Shown: positions 44,118 through 50,420 of the stretch, piece after piece
Layout of the letters: each line of letters starts with the position of its first letter
Numbering within the stretch: the stretch's first letter is position 1
The notes under the pieces: model-generated
What the model was told of the DNA's origin: nothing
The model's input: only the letters and a program-made list of their open reading frames with translations
The model's database searches: none
DNA from: Cristatella mucedo
Taxonomy: Eukaryota > Bryozoa > Phylactolaemata > Cristatellidae
Direction of reading: 5' to 3'
Assembly: GCA_009760855.2 (NCBI GenBank)
Contig: WPIO01000001.1
Location: forward strand, 8,554,501 to 8,618,500
DNA length: 64,000 nucleotides
Position numbers and translations under genes: made by a program

Positions 44118-46479
44118 AAACACAATGTGCATATTTGTATTAATGTTCAGGAGCCGGCAGCCATGCATGTTTTTGGTAAATTTGCCGAAACCGACATCAA
44201 CGAGCTGGATAGGTTACATATTTGTTACGACAGCTTGGCTTACACAGCTAAGAGGTAACGCCCAGTCCCTGTTTAAAAGGTTGCCGAGCCAGAGACAGGT
44301 CAAGTAATATATATTGCCACCCTGGTTTGGCCCAGGGGTCAGTGTGCTCGCCTTTGACGAGCGAGGTCATGGTTTCGAGCCACGTGGTGTATGTGAAGGA
44401 CCTGGATGGAGAATAAGTTCTCTCAGGGCACTATACAAATGAATTATATTTTACACAGCTGTACACCTACTGGTACAGAGAGCCACAGTGCAAACTCGGC
44501 TGGCGAGCGAGATGCCGAGAGAACAGACTAGTGAGCTCACCTATTCTCGAAAGGAATGTTCTGAATCACGTGTGGAGATACATAAATCAAGTTCAAACAG
44601 CGTCTCTCCCGCAATGGCTGTCTGGGTAATCTCTGTCTGGTTATTTAGCAGCCCAGCAAGGCGATAGTATGGGGAAAATATTTGACAGCCGACAGACCAG
44701 GCTCTTTTGGTCTTTCTCAGGGTCTTGGCCCAGAGGTAAGGTGGTTGCACATCACAACCCGTTGATCGAGTTCGGCAGCAGGCTAACCATTATTGCCCAC
44801 TGCAAGCCGAGTGATAACCAAAATGGCTCTTCCGCCGCTATATAAACCAGACAGTTGTGTTAGGCCCAGGGATAAAGTGCTTGTCTTAGACGATCGAGTT
44901 CGTGGGCTCGAGCGCTTCGGCACACGCGAAGCGCCTGAATAGAGATTATTAAGTTCACTTAGTGCACTAAGCAAATGAATGATATATTTGAATCCGACAA
45001 ACTTTGCCACAGCCGTTGCCGAGGGCGATCGCTGCCTATTAGCCTGCACATTACCCGTAATCTTCGACCTCATGCTTGGGCCGACCTATTTTGCACTTGC
45101 TACTGCCTTGGAGCTGCAGTATTAAACTCTTAATTGATGAAATTATTCGGCGACCGCATTTCTTGCTAGGGCGGTGCAGTGCGAGTTCAGCAGACACGAG
45201 CGTCAGGTAGCTGAGCCCATGGGGCACTAGGAAGGAGCATGCTGGATTAATACGACCGTTGGCGGCCAGGCGGTGCTGTTTGTTAGTCGGCGCTTCGCTT
45301 CCAACTTCCAAATAGCGCTAATAGCATCGATATTCGGCAGCATTATACATGCACGGTTTGCCCGAGGCAGTTCTATCGTGAACGAGCGACATAGTATGCA
45401 AAAGCCTAGCGCTAGCTAACGTGCAACCGAAGGGTGCGCAGCCTGCTGTCGCGTGTGTGCCGGATCACAGGCGCCCCCTGCGAGCTGTAGAGCACCGGTG
45501 GCTGCCTGCTCTCGACTACCGCAGGTGCTGAGCAGGCTGATTCGACCGAAGTTCTCCGTCGCGAGTGCTTCGCTCGCTAATCGAAGCTGGCACTCATTTC
45601 CGAATTAGCTATAAAACGGCATTCCGTAAAATGAGGAAAAGAAACACGAGTAGGAGGCGATCGCTCGAGCTCGGCGGGCGAAGGGGCCACAAAACAGGCG
45701 AGCGAATGGCGCCGTTGGGAGCGCTCTAGCGCCCTGAGCTTTCGCGCCACCAGACGGCGCCCAACGAGCGGCATGTAAGCGGTCGATCGCCGCCGCCCGT
45801 CCGCAGCCGGCACGGCTCTCGGCGCCGGCAGCCTAGCAATGGAGCAAGCGATGATGCGACGAAGCCGGCGGCAATCGCGGCGAAGATCGTACTTGTCCAG
45901 CGAACCCAGCGAGCCGGGCCCTTGACCGGAGCGTTACCCTCGCCACCGACGCCGCCAGGCTTCCGCTTTCGGGCGGCAGCGGACGAAGCGAGTCGCCGGC
46001 GCTCGGCGTCAGCTAGCGAAGGACAGCTCGCGGTCGCCAAGGTGGGCGGGCGGGCGGGCGGCCTTGCGACGCAGCTAGAATAACCGACCGATGTCCCGAC
46101 AGCGTTCGCCGGAGCAGACGCGCCGACGCCGCGCGGGCGGCCGCCGCGACTCGAGCGAGACGGGCGAACCGGCGCGAGCGACGCTCGACCGCGACGGGCG
46201 GCTCGCTGTCGGCGGAAAGAAGCCGACGGCGGCTGCAGCGGCCGCACGCTGAGCCCGCACACTGAACGCGCGAACCTCCCTGGGTCGGCGGGCCAGCGCA
46301 GGCCGCGCGGCAGCTACGCCCTGCGGCGACGGCGGCAGCAGCCGACGTCGCCGGTATTGGAGACCACGCAAGCGTTCGCGCGGTAGTCGCTCACCGTCCG
46401 CGGCTAGGGCAAGACCGCAGGAGCATGCCCATAGCACGAGCTTTGCCGCTACTCCGACGGCGGGCTGGCGGCCCGCCAT
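22160..46479 (-). CDS. Eph: Eph receptor tyrosine kinase, 11 coding exons
   Basis: Membrane receptor for ephrins on neighbouring cells, used in contact-dependent repulsion and boundary formation. Exons in transcript order: 46479-46395, 37523-37462, 36137-35468, 35212-35057, 31818-31304, 29476-29295, 25579-25204 (or from 25603), 24971-24759, 24592-24398, 23709-23567, 22493-22160. All junctions are GT-AG and the phases agree throughout, giving 976 codons (984 with the other acceptor), a normal Eph length. Domains: signal peptide 1-26, ephrin-binding ~30-215, Cys-rich ~216-325, FN3 ~326-425 and ~426-517, membrane helix ~527-553, juxtamembrane tyrosines 566 and 572, kinase ~590-850, SAM ~890-950, C-terminal FLV. 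Key kinase residues are all present (GGGEFGDV loop, Lys in [17 protein letters not shown]), so an active enzyme is expected. The ligand-binding region is divergent. No promoter element is defined beyond the CpG island around exon 1. Confidence 0.95.
22494..23566 (-). other. Eph intron 10
   Basis: 1,073 bp between the kinase-end exon and the SAM exon. CAG/CTG-rich in parts. No mobile element or additional exon is recognised. Confidence 0.8.
23567..23709 (-). CDS. Eph: Eph exon 10: end of kinase domain
   Basis: Encodes [20 protein letters not shown], then [17 protein letters not shown] and a Pro-rich stretch PPPAPS. This matches the Eph DCP..LH.LMLDCW...R..RP.F..IV..LD.L. The acceptor follows eight T residues (TTTTTTTTGCCAACAG|GAC). 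The donor is CGGT|GTAAGT, phase 2. Confidence 0.93.
24030..24300. repeat. Purine-rich GA repeat tract in Eph intron 9
   Basis: A GA dinucleotide core at about 24044-24067 lies within a longer plus-strand A/G-rich stretch with GAGACAG and AAAGAGA motifs. Open frames here (Ser/Leu-rich or Arg/Glu-rich) are composition artefacts. Confidence 0.8.
24398..24592 (-). CDS. Eph: Eph exon 9: kinase C-lobe
   Basis: 65 codons: [59 protein letters not shown] and RLPAPM. These are near-invariant Eph kinase motifs. The acceptor is CTGTCTGGCAG|GGT and the donor is ATG|GTAAGC, phase 0. Confidence 0.96.
24759..24971 (-). CDS. Eph: Eph exon 8: kinase catalytic loop
   Basis: 71 codons: [19 protein letters not shown], then [13 protein letters not shown] and [10 protein letters not shown], ending YTTR. 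The catalytic Asp and Asn and the DFG are intact, and activation-loop tyrosines are present. The acceptor is GCGAGCAG|GCG and the donor is CGG|GTAAGT, both phase 0. Confidence 0.96.
25204..25579 (-). CDS. Eph: Eph exon 7: juxtamembrane and kinase N-lobe
   Basis: Carries [12 protein letters not shown] with the two conserved juxtamembrane tyrosines, then [13 protein letters not shown] (glycine loop), VAIKTLKGG (ATP lysine), [14 protein letters not shown] and [17 protein letters not shown] (Thr gatekeeper). The donor is CGG|GTGAGT, phase 0. Two acceptors fit phase 2, at 25579 (GGCAG|C) and 25603 (GTCAAG|C). They differ by eight residues. Confidence 0.93.
25604..27518. other. Eph intron 6, GC/CTG-rich part
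   Basis: Contains CTG/GCC-rich stretches (for example 26280-26480) that give overlapping Ala/Arg-rich frames on both strands. None has a consistent frame with splice sites. I see no further Eph exon, since the phase 2 donor at 29294 joins exon 7 directly. Confidence 0.6.
27519..27662 (+). mobile_element. tRNA-derived SINE, family 1, best copy
   Basis: GCTGGTTTGGTCTAGCGGTT, AAGGTGCTCGCCCCGACC, CTGAGGTCGTGGGCTCGAGC (B-box side), then the tail TGAAGTGCCTGAATAGAGAT, TAAGTTCTCTTGGGGCGCTA, TATAAATGAATTATATAATT. It lies antisense to the Eph gene, inside intron 6. Confidence 0.92.
27663..29294. other. Remainder of Eph intron 6
   Basis: No repeat of the known families and no exon is recognised. Confidence 0.6.
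29295..29476 (-). CDS. Eph: Eph exon 6: end of FN3 and membrane helix
   Basis: Starts [20 protein letters not shown], which continues the last strands of the second FN3 without a gap. A linker follows, then about 27 hydrophobic residues ([26 protein letters not shown]). The donor is CGCAG|GTACGC, phase 2. The acceptor GCGAGCAG|GTG has a weak pyrimidine tract but gives the right phase. Confidence 0.85.
29477..31303. other. Eph intron 5
   Basis: 1,827 bp. A 19-bp C run at about 31214-31232 lies near exon 5. A plus-strand stretch near 29285-29470 mirrors exon 6 and is its antisense shadow. No mobile element is recognised. Confidence 0.6.
31304..31818 (-). CDS. Eph: Eph exon 5: first FN3 and most of second FN3
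   Basis: Starts [13 protein letters not shown], followed by [19 protein letters not shown] and SVVCDACPP, the Eph first FN3 signature (W..P...GGR.D..Y.V.C..C). The second FN3 covers [19 protein letters not shown] to [10 protein letters not shown]. The acceptor is ACTGGCCACAG|GT and the donor is AAG|GTAATG, phase 0. A 96-bp diverged copy of 31478-31573 lies in the preceding intron. Confidence 0.92.
32199..32527 (-). mobile_element. LINE 3' portion in Eph intron 4
   Basis: The minus strand ends in ATT-type repeats at about 32199-32232. The stem AGTGCCTAGAAAGAGACTTA and RT C-terminal remnants extend up to 32527 (ACACCTCGCACGAACCTCAA, equivalent to the matching region at 9215-9235). It is in the same orientation as the Eph gene and abuts the duplicated exon fragment. 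Confidence 0.8.
32528..32623 (-). pseudogene. Duplicated fragment of Eph FN3 exon 5
   Basis: 96 bp aligned without gaps to 31478-31573 inside exon 5, with 14 mismatches by hand count (about 85% identity), in the same orientation. It covers the junction between the two FN3 domains. The corresponding frame stays open ([26 protein letters not shown]), but no splice sites bound it, and similarity fades after 32623. Its other end meets the LINE at 32527. It is most likely a partial exon duplication broken by the LINE. Confidence 0.9.
33231..33363 (+). mobile_element. tRNA-derived SINE, family 2
   Basis: Head with CCCAGGTCGTGGGCTCGAGT. The tail is ATGATTACCATTAAAGCTCT, TCTGCTGCTCTATATAAATG, AGGCTGTTGA, as in the other family 2 copies. 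It lies in Eph intron 4, antisense to the gene. Confidence 0.8.
33430..34690 (+). mobile_element. Longest LINE copy: RT catalytic part to 3' tail
   Basis: The plus strand retains decayed RT motifs: a [15 protein letters not shown]-like form of the usual GS.LGPLLF, then MQLYLCF (position of DDTQLYLCF), then [19 protein letters not shown]. The C-terminal [26 protein letters not shown] and [10 protein letters not shown] follow, and a 3' tail ends near 34690. Several frameshifts are present. The copy lies antisense in Eph intron 4 and contains an in-frame tandem triplication at 34049-34111. Confidence 0.8.
34049..34111 (+). repeat. Three exact tandem copies of a 21-bp unit
   Basis: The unit ACAGTTGGTGCAAAATTCCG plus T occurs at 34049, 34070 and 34091 without a mismatch. 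It encodes the heptad QLVQNSV of the LINE RT, so the expansion keeps the frame. Confidence 0.95.
35057..35212 (-). CDS. Eph: Eph exon 4: EGF-like Cys-rich motif
   Basis: Encodes [19 protein letters not shown], then PPRSSSS and [10 protein letters not shown], up to VACTG. This follows the Eph pattern C..G.YK...G...C..CP..S....G...C.C..GF.RA....MACT. The acceptor is CTCCGCTGCAG|CA and the donor is ACCG|GTAAGT, phase 1. Confidence 0.93.
35468..36137 (-). CDS. Eph: Eph exon 3: ephrin-binding domain and start of Cys-rich region
   Basis: Starts [10 protein letters not shown] after ATTAG|CAG (an alternative acceptor three bases further in is possible). Then come [26 protein letters not shown] and [10 protein letters not shown], equivalent to the Eph NWLRT.FI....A..I..EL.F..RDC segment. 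RFVVLYKQC and the sushi-like [19 protein letters not shown] follow. The donor is TCAG|GTAGGG, phase 1. The paired cysteines of the domain are present. Confidence 0.92.
37462..37523 (-). CDS. Eph: Eph exon 2: start of ephrin-binding domain
   Basis: 62 nt encoding [20 protein letters not shown] after a split Ala codon. It matches the Eph N-terminal strand, typically V.L.DS....DL.W..YP..S. The acceptor is TTTTGCATTTGCAG|CC and the donor is TCG|GTAAGC, phase 0. The exon is too short to be found by an ORF scan and was located by motif. Confidence 0.9.
38226..38365 (-). mobile_element. tRNA-derived SINE, family 1
   Basis: The minus strand runs AGCTGGTTTGTTCCGGCGGT, TAAGGTGCTCGCCCCGACC, CTGAGGTCCTGGGCTCGAGC, then GCGCCTGAGTAGGCTATAAG, TTATCTTAGGGCGCTATACA, AATGATTTAT. 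It lies in Eph intron 1, in the same orientation as the gene. Confidence 0.88.
38366..41084. other. Eph intron 1, microsatellite-rich part
   Basis: Contains a CA tract at 39508-39567 (with ATGC interruptions) and a compound AT/AC tract at 40328-40366. A CT tract follows at 40376-40411, and a further AC tract at about 40420-40443. GCTGCCGCAG-rich sequence lies at 39110-39190. No exon is recognised. Confidence 0.65.
41085..41202 (+). mobile_element. LINE 3' end
   Basis: TATGTCACCCTAAACCATTT, TATTCTTGTTGTTTATC, then AGAGATTGAGTTCTCCGATG and about nine ATT repeats. The part between the 3'UTR and the stem is deleted. Confidence 0.7.
42312..42480 (-). other. Possible unassigned exon in Eph intron 1
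   Basis: A minus-strand open stretch of ordinary composition, [18 protein letters not shown], then [20 protein letters not shown] and [16 protein letters not shown], ends at AAGCAG|GTGAAC (good donor form, phase 0). I recognise no family. Its phase does not fit between Eph exons 1 and 2, so it is not a simple cassette exon. The acceptor is unclear. Confidence 0.25.
43640..43716. repeat. CTG/CTA trinucleotide tract
   Basis: Mixed GCTGCTACCACTACTACT and ACTGCTGCTGCTGCTGCTG units on the plus strand, in Eph intron 1. Confidence 0.85.
44031..44116. repeat. Compound AT / GT / CG microsatellite
   Basis: A TA tract followed by GT repeats with GC interruptions and a final GCGCGCGCG. All three alternating purine-pyrimidine classes lie side by side. 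Confidence 0.95.
44319..44451 (+). mobile_element. tRNA-derived SINE, family 1
   Basis: CACCCTGGTTTGGCCCAGG, then GAGGTCATGGTTTCGAGCC (good B box) and the tail GGACCTGGATGGAGAATAAG, TTCTCTCAGGGCACTATACA, AATGAATTATATT. It lies in Eph intron 1. Confidence 0.85.
44718..44853 (+). mobile_element. tRNA-derived SINE, family 2
   Basis: GCCCAGAGGTAAGGTGGTTG, ATCACAACCCGTTGATCGAG, TTCGGCAGCAGG, then GAGTGATAACCAAAATGGCT, CTTCCGCCGCTATATAAACC. The end adjoins a family 1 SINE that starts within a few bases. Confidence 0.75.
44857..44989 (+). mobile_element. tRNA-derived SINE, family 1, 5'-trimmed
   Basis: TTAGGCCCAGGGATAAAGTG, GATCGAGTTCGTGGGCTCGA, then GCGCCTGAATAGAGATTATT, AAGTTCACTTAGTGCACTAA, GCAAATGAATGATATATT. 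It immediately follows the family 2 copy, forming a two-SINE tandem. Confidence 0.8.
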
Positions 46480-47280
46480 ATTCTGCGGAACCGCTCATGC
46501 AAACTACAAGCCGTCGTCGTCACACTGCAGCCGCAGCGAGGCGTGGGGGAGGAGAGCAGGATATCCCACAGTTCCCGGGGGTCATGGGATTGGTCGACCT
46601 CGGCGCTAGCGTCGCTGGGTGAGCGCGACGCCGCCGGACGCGCCCCGTGCGTCGTCGGTCTGGCGCCATCGTCTGGGGTCGCTCTGTCGGTCCTCCGCTT
46701 TAGCGCAACCGGCGACGCCCCAACGCGCGGCGGAGTCCGCCGTCGCCCCCACGCGAGCCTCCATTGGTCGACGAGCTCTCTCGAGCGAGCCGCCAGCTTC
46801 CCGCGCGCGACTTGCCAGCGAGACGATGGCGTCGCCGAGCCAGAGCGGTCAGTCCGCGCTCGCGGCAGCCCTGTCGACCGCCGAGGCCTCGCGATTAGGG
46901 CTGTGGCAAGGGATTGCAGCGGCCGCGGCGGGGTAGCAGGCAGCCGAACGGCAGCGCGGCTGTTTACCGCGGTTGGCTGACGCTGCCGCTTGGGCAAACA
47001 TGACACGCACAGACTTCGATATGCGGCCCGGTAAGCTAGGAATAATATTTGAAATGACCCCACCTAAGCTATGCTCGATAGCAGACGCTATCGTCGCACG
47101 GCGGTGGTTAGCGATACGGCGCCGGTCTCGGGCGTCCGCTGATCAGCTCTGCGCCTGCGCGTCGCCCTATGGACGGCGGCACGCCCGCCCCTAGCTGACG
47201 CAGGCTGGCGTATGGTGCTCGCTCGCTGCTGAATCCGTGGCGTTTCGCTTTCGAAATCGGCGAGCGGATAAGGCCAATCT
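45430..47280. promoter_or_regulatory. CpG-rich island containing Eph exon 1
   Basis: Dense CG dinucleotides and GCGGGCGGGCGGGCGG runs (46048-46062) within AT-rich surroundings. The Eph start codon is at 46479 on the minus strand, so 46480-47280 is the likely promoter and 5'UTR. No TATA box is evident. Many long overlapping frames here are by-products of high GC. Confidence 0.75.
46395..46479 (-). CDS. Eph: Eph exon 1: signal peptide
   Basis: 28 codons plus one base. ATG at 46479 with A at -3 and G at +4, and an in-frame TGA six codons upstream. The sequence [14 protein letters not shown] then [14 protein letters not shown] has a basic start, a hydrophobic core and an A-L-A cleavage site. The donor is GACG|GTGAGC (phase 1). 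It is joined to exon 2 because the phase fits exactly, the signal peptide is what exon 2 lacks, and no better start lies between. The intron between them is 8,871 bp. Confidence 0.8.
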
Positions 47281-47550
47281 TCCAAGGCGGCAAAATAATT
47301 AACTTAATACTTAATACTAAAAGAAATACCTTAACATGGACTGCGAATCGCGAAACTACTATCTCACCAAGCAGACGGCGAATGCATTGCAGACACTGCC
47401 GAGACCGGTCGAAATTGTTTTCCGTCATCAGAGTTTCCTCGAAAAACCGAACAAACCCAGTTATGTCTCGGTCAGCTATGCGCTAATTGCCAGAGTCTTC
47501 AATTTTCAAACTTAAGACCATATACCTGCAATCTTTCGCGGGTATACGCT

Positions 47551-47584
<34 letters not shown>

Positions 47585-47590
47585 TGTGTA
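47551..47590. repeat. CA tract ending in a GT inversion
   Basis: About 15 CA units followed at once by CGTGTGTGT, so the end of the tract is self-complementary. Confidence 0.9.
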
Positions 47591-47695
47591 TTTATTTACG
47601 TTTCGATTGTGCTTCCTTCGCAGTAAATTTAAAGTGACTAGAAAGAGATTTCAGTTCTCTGATGGCGCTTTATCAAACATATTATTATTATTGTA
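47591..47695 (+). mobile_element. LINE 3' tail
   Basis: TTTAAAGTGACTAGAAAGAG, ATTTCAGTTCTCTGATGGCG, CTTTATCAAACATATTATTA. The 5' side joins the CA tract. Confidence 0.75.
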
Positions 47696-47899
47696 CATAC
47701 GTATACATAATTTTGGTTTGCTAAGACAGCCACGACAAATGCGGCCTCGATGAGTGCTGCGAAAGGCTGTGCTACAGCAGTCTGCCTTCGTCTTTCAGGT
47801 GCCGATTTAAGTGAGCTCATAGCCGCACCCAACATTTGTAGTTGCAAAAAACGACTACTTGCAAAAGATTGCAGGTAATCCGTCCTCCTCCTCAGTCTC

Positions 47900-48240
47900 A
47901 TTGTCCTAATCGTCCTCCGACGCCGCTAAACTCGCTCTCGCGCATTTTCGAAAAGGCGGAGCCTCGAAAAGGCAGCGTCGGCGTCTGCGCCGGTCAGCGC
48001 TTGCTGGATTTCCATCGTCCTACCCGCTCGTCAACCACGGACTCGGCAATTCAAGCGAAACTTAGCATGATAACACCGCGATCGCGGTGTTCTCGTCCTC
48101 GCGGCGATCAAGAGAGTGAGGACGAGAAGAGATCTAGCGTAAAGGACCGGTGCAGCAACAGCAACAAGCCATTGTTTGAGTCCATTGGACGCCGTCTTGT
48201 CGCACTTGAACTATCGCATCTAAAAGAAATTCAAGTACAG
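47900..48240 (+). CDS. Possible internal exon of an unidentified gene
   Basis: A plus-strand open stretch with ordinary composition and no repeat: ITPRSRCSRPRGDQESEDEK, RSSVKDRCSNSNKPLFESIG, RRLVALELSHLKEIQVQ, ending CAAGTACAG|GTTAGC, an acceptable donor. An acidic/Ser segment followed by an F.SI..RL..L helix loosely recalls the C-terminal BESS-like or helical ends of MADF/Myb-SANT proteins. That resemblance is weak. The frame runs on into a SINE at 48251, which supports an exon end near 48240. The start is unknown. Confidence 0.3.
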
Positions 48241-48250
48241 GTTAGCTCAT

Positions 48251-48390
48251 TTAACAGCCTTTGTGTATATAGCAGGCAGATGAGCCTCGGCGGCTATTAC
48301 TTCCGCTTGCAAGGCGAAATAAAAAATGGCCTGCTGCAGGACTCGAAGCCACGACCTGTGCAGCGAAGTGCAAACACCTATCTAAGAATC
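48251..48390 (-). mobile_element. tRNA-derived SINE, family 2, decayed
   Basis: On the minus strand: a CAGGTCGTGGCTTCGAGTCC box, a GCCGCCGAGGCTCATCTGCC body and a CTATATACACAAAGGCTGTT tail, as in the other family 2 copies. Confidence 0.65.
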
Positions 48391-48569
48391 ACTAATCTCG
48401 CAGCACGGCTGGGGACAGTGAAGGGAGCACTGCTCATTCGAAGTGTTCATTGCATGCTGCCTCCATTGCAGCGTGGCGCGAGCACGTGTTCAAAGAACTT
48501 CCTCTGCCCCCTAGCTCTTCTACGCCCAGCACACGAGCGAGCCTGCTGCCAAAGCGACAGGTCCTCGGA

Positions 48570-49060
48570 TAACAATAATAATGCATTTGTATGGGTCCCT
48601 AAGAGAACTAAAGCTCTGTCTAGGCTTCTTGACATACGCTGTAGAGGAAGCATGTCTATTGCTTAGCGATAACATGCACAGTGCTAGCACACAAAGGACA
48701 ATTCACACGGTCCGAACAGGTGCATTTTAGTTTAATCTTAAATGTGTTTAAATCAGGGTTTATAATGAAACCAGTCGGGAGCAAGCTGCAGAATTTGGGA
48801 GCATAGTAGCTAAAGACAGGGTCTGCAAGGGTTTGAAGGTTGGTTTGAGGTACAGCCGAACGATTTGAGAGAGGAGAGCCTGTGATAGGGTGGCTAGCCT
48901 GATTAGGGAGTAATTCTGGTAGCTAGGTTGGAACAAGAGGATAAGGGGATGCAGGATAGAGTAACAAAACCGTAAAGTCAATGCAGTACTTGACCGGGAG
49001 CCAGTGAGATCCTCGAGAAGTAACGTGATGCGACAATTGTGACCCGATAGAAAATGTTTA
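48570..49060 (-). mobile_element. L2/CR1-like LINE, RT C-terminus and tail
   Basis: Minus strand: tail with ATT repeats near 48570-48583 and the stem AGACAGAGCTTTAGTTCTCT. RT remnants follow (LILLFQPSYQNYSLI region and the equivalents of the motifs at 3440-3560). Confidence 0.8.
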
Positions 49061-49289
49061 CTGCAGACTTTGCACTCACTGCAAGCTCTGTATTACTCTG
49101 GCCGAAAAACCTACGATTAGTGAGTTATTGAAGTCGAGACTGGATATCTCAAACGCATGGACCAACTTGGATGCGGTATTGTGTATCTCAGTCTATAAAG
49201 GCCCGAGTTTTTTCGCTGCTAATAACATAAATTTATTGGTTCCCATCGCGAATAGCCCCACCAACCAACAAGTGTGACGAGCATACAAA

Positions 49290-49640
49290 AAATAGTAATA
49301 ATAATAAAATATTTGTACAGTGTCCACCAATAACTTAATCTATTTCTGGGCACTTTACATGTGCTGTACAGAAAGCAGGACTGCATGATGAGTGGTAAGA
49401 TAAATGGTGTTAACATCCCTGATACGGTTCGTTGTATCATGCACAGTATCAGCACGCATAAACAGACAAAAGACAAATCACGAGGATCCAGCAAATGCAC
49501 TGAGAAACAGGTGTATCTTTAAGTTTAAAATAATGTCAAGTCAGGGTATTTCGTGAAGTCATTAAGGAGTGAACTCTTGGCTTTTGGAAGCATACGAACA
49601 TGGCTTAGAAAAAGTAGACGTAAGCCTCTGACCTGCTTGC
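49290..49640 (-). mobile_element. LINE 3' portion
   Basis: Minus strand: ATT-repeat end at about 49291-49308, GTGCCCAGAAATAGATTAAG stem and the TGCATGATACAACGAACC region. RT C-terminal remnants continue to about 49640. Confidence 0.75.
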
Positions 49641-50111
49641 ATCGTGATCGAACAAGACCTGTAGCCAAGAATATGGTCAGGAGTCACTAGTCATTGGTTT
49701 TATTTCAGATCGTTTAGCTCTATGCAATGTGGATTAATCTCAATATGTTGGCCTGTTTGTTGACGAGAGAATTGACGGTGACCTGAAAGTCAGGGAGACC
49801 GGTGATTCAGTCGAACGTTAAAGCTCAGCTTGATGCTGTGACAGCTAGACTCTGTTTTGTAGCTTAGCATCTTGAGATGTGGAAAATATTGCCGTGCGTT
49901 TACGTAACCATGTGGACTTACGATTATGTTATGTGTGATGTTGAGTTCTGTTATCCTTTACTAGTGTCCGCTTATCTAGCAAATAAGTTCCAGACAGGCT
50001 TTAAAGCAAACTAGTCCACCAACTCTGGACTGTATAAAGTATAAAGTATAAAATGATCTCAGCAACGCTGAAATAAGTATTTTACAAAGTAAATAAAAAG
50101 TAAAGGCAAGT

Positions 50112-50260
50112 TGATTGAACAGCCTTATTTACGTAGCGGGAGAAGAGCCGTTTCAGCTATCACTCTCGGTTTCTGACGGCAAGAAAGAATTGTCTGCCAC
50201 AGGACCCAAACCTATGACCTGGAATGTGTAGAGCAAGCAACTTAACCCTAGTTGTACACC
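50112..50260 (-). mobile_element. tRNA-derived SINE, family 2
   Basis: On the minus strand: CAGGTCATAGGTTTGGGTCC (B-box region), GAGAGTGATAGCTGAAACGG, CTCTTCTCCCGCTACGTAAA, TAAGGCTGTTCAA. Confidence 0.8.
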
Positions 50261-50279
50261 CAGAGTATTGGGCTAGTTT

Positions 50280-50420
50280 TGTTGAATCTCTCAATAGGGT
50301 TTGATATTATTGATCATTAAATATCTTTCTTTAGCGACTGCCATATCGCCTGGATATCACTCACTGCATTGGTTCTGGCTTAGGTCAGTGCAGCCTAGCT
50401 ACCCCGGTCGTCAGATCCGG
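50280..50420 (+). mobile_element. LINE RT fragment, upstream part
   Basis: The plus-strand translation GFDIIDH followed by ISFFSDCHIAWISL and ALVLA matches the usual AFDTIDH..LL.RL...GI...ALNW order in the fingers region of L2/CR1-type RT. Short and decayed. Confidence 0.5.

Noticed and set aside
45577-47063. Several 130-204 codon frames around the second CpG island
   Set aside because: Composition-driven. The only supported coding piece is the 85-nt Eph signal-peptide exon. Continuing that frame past the GTGAGC donor gives Arg-rich nonsense.
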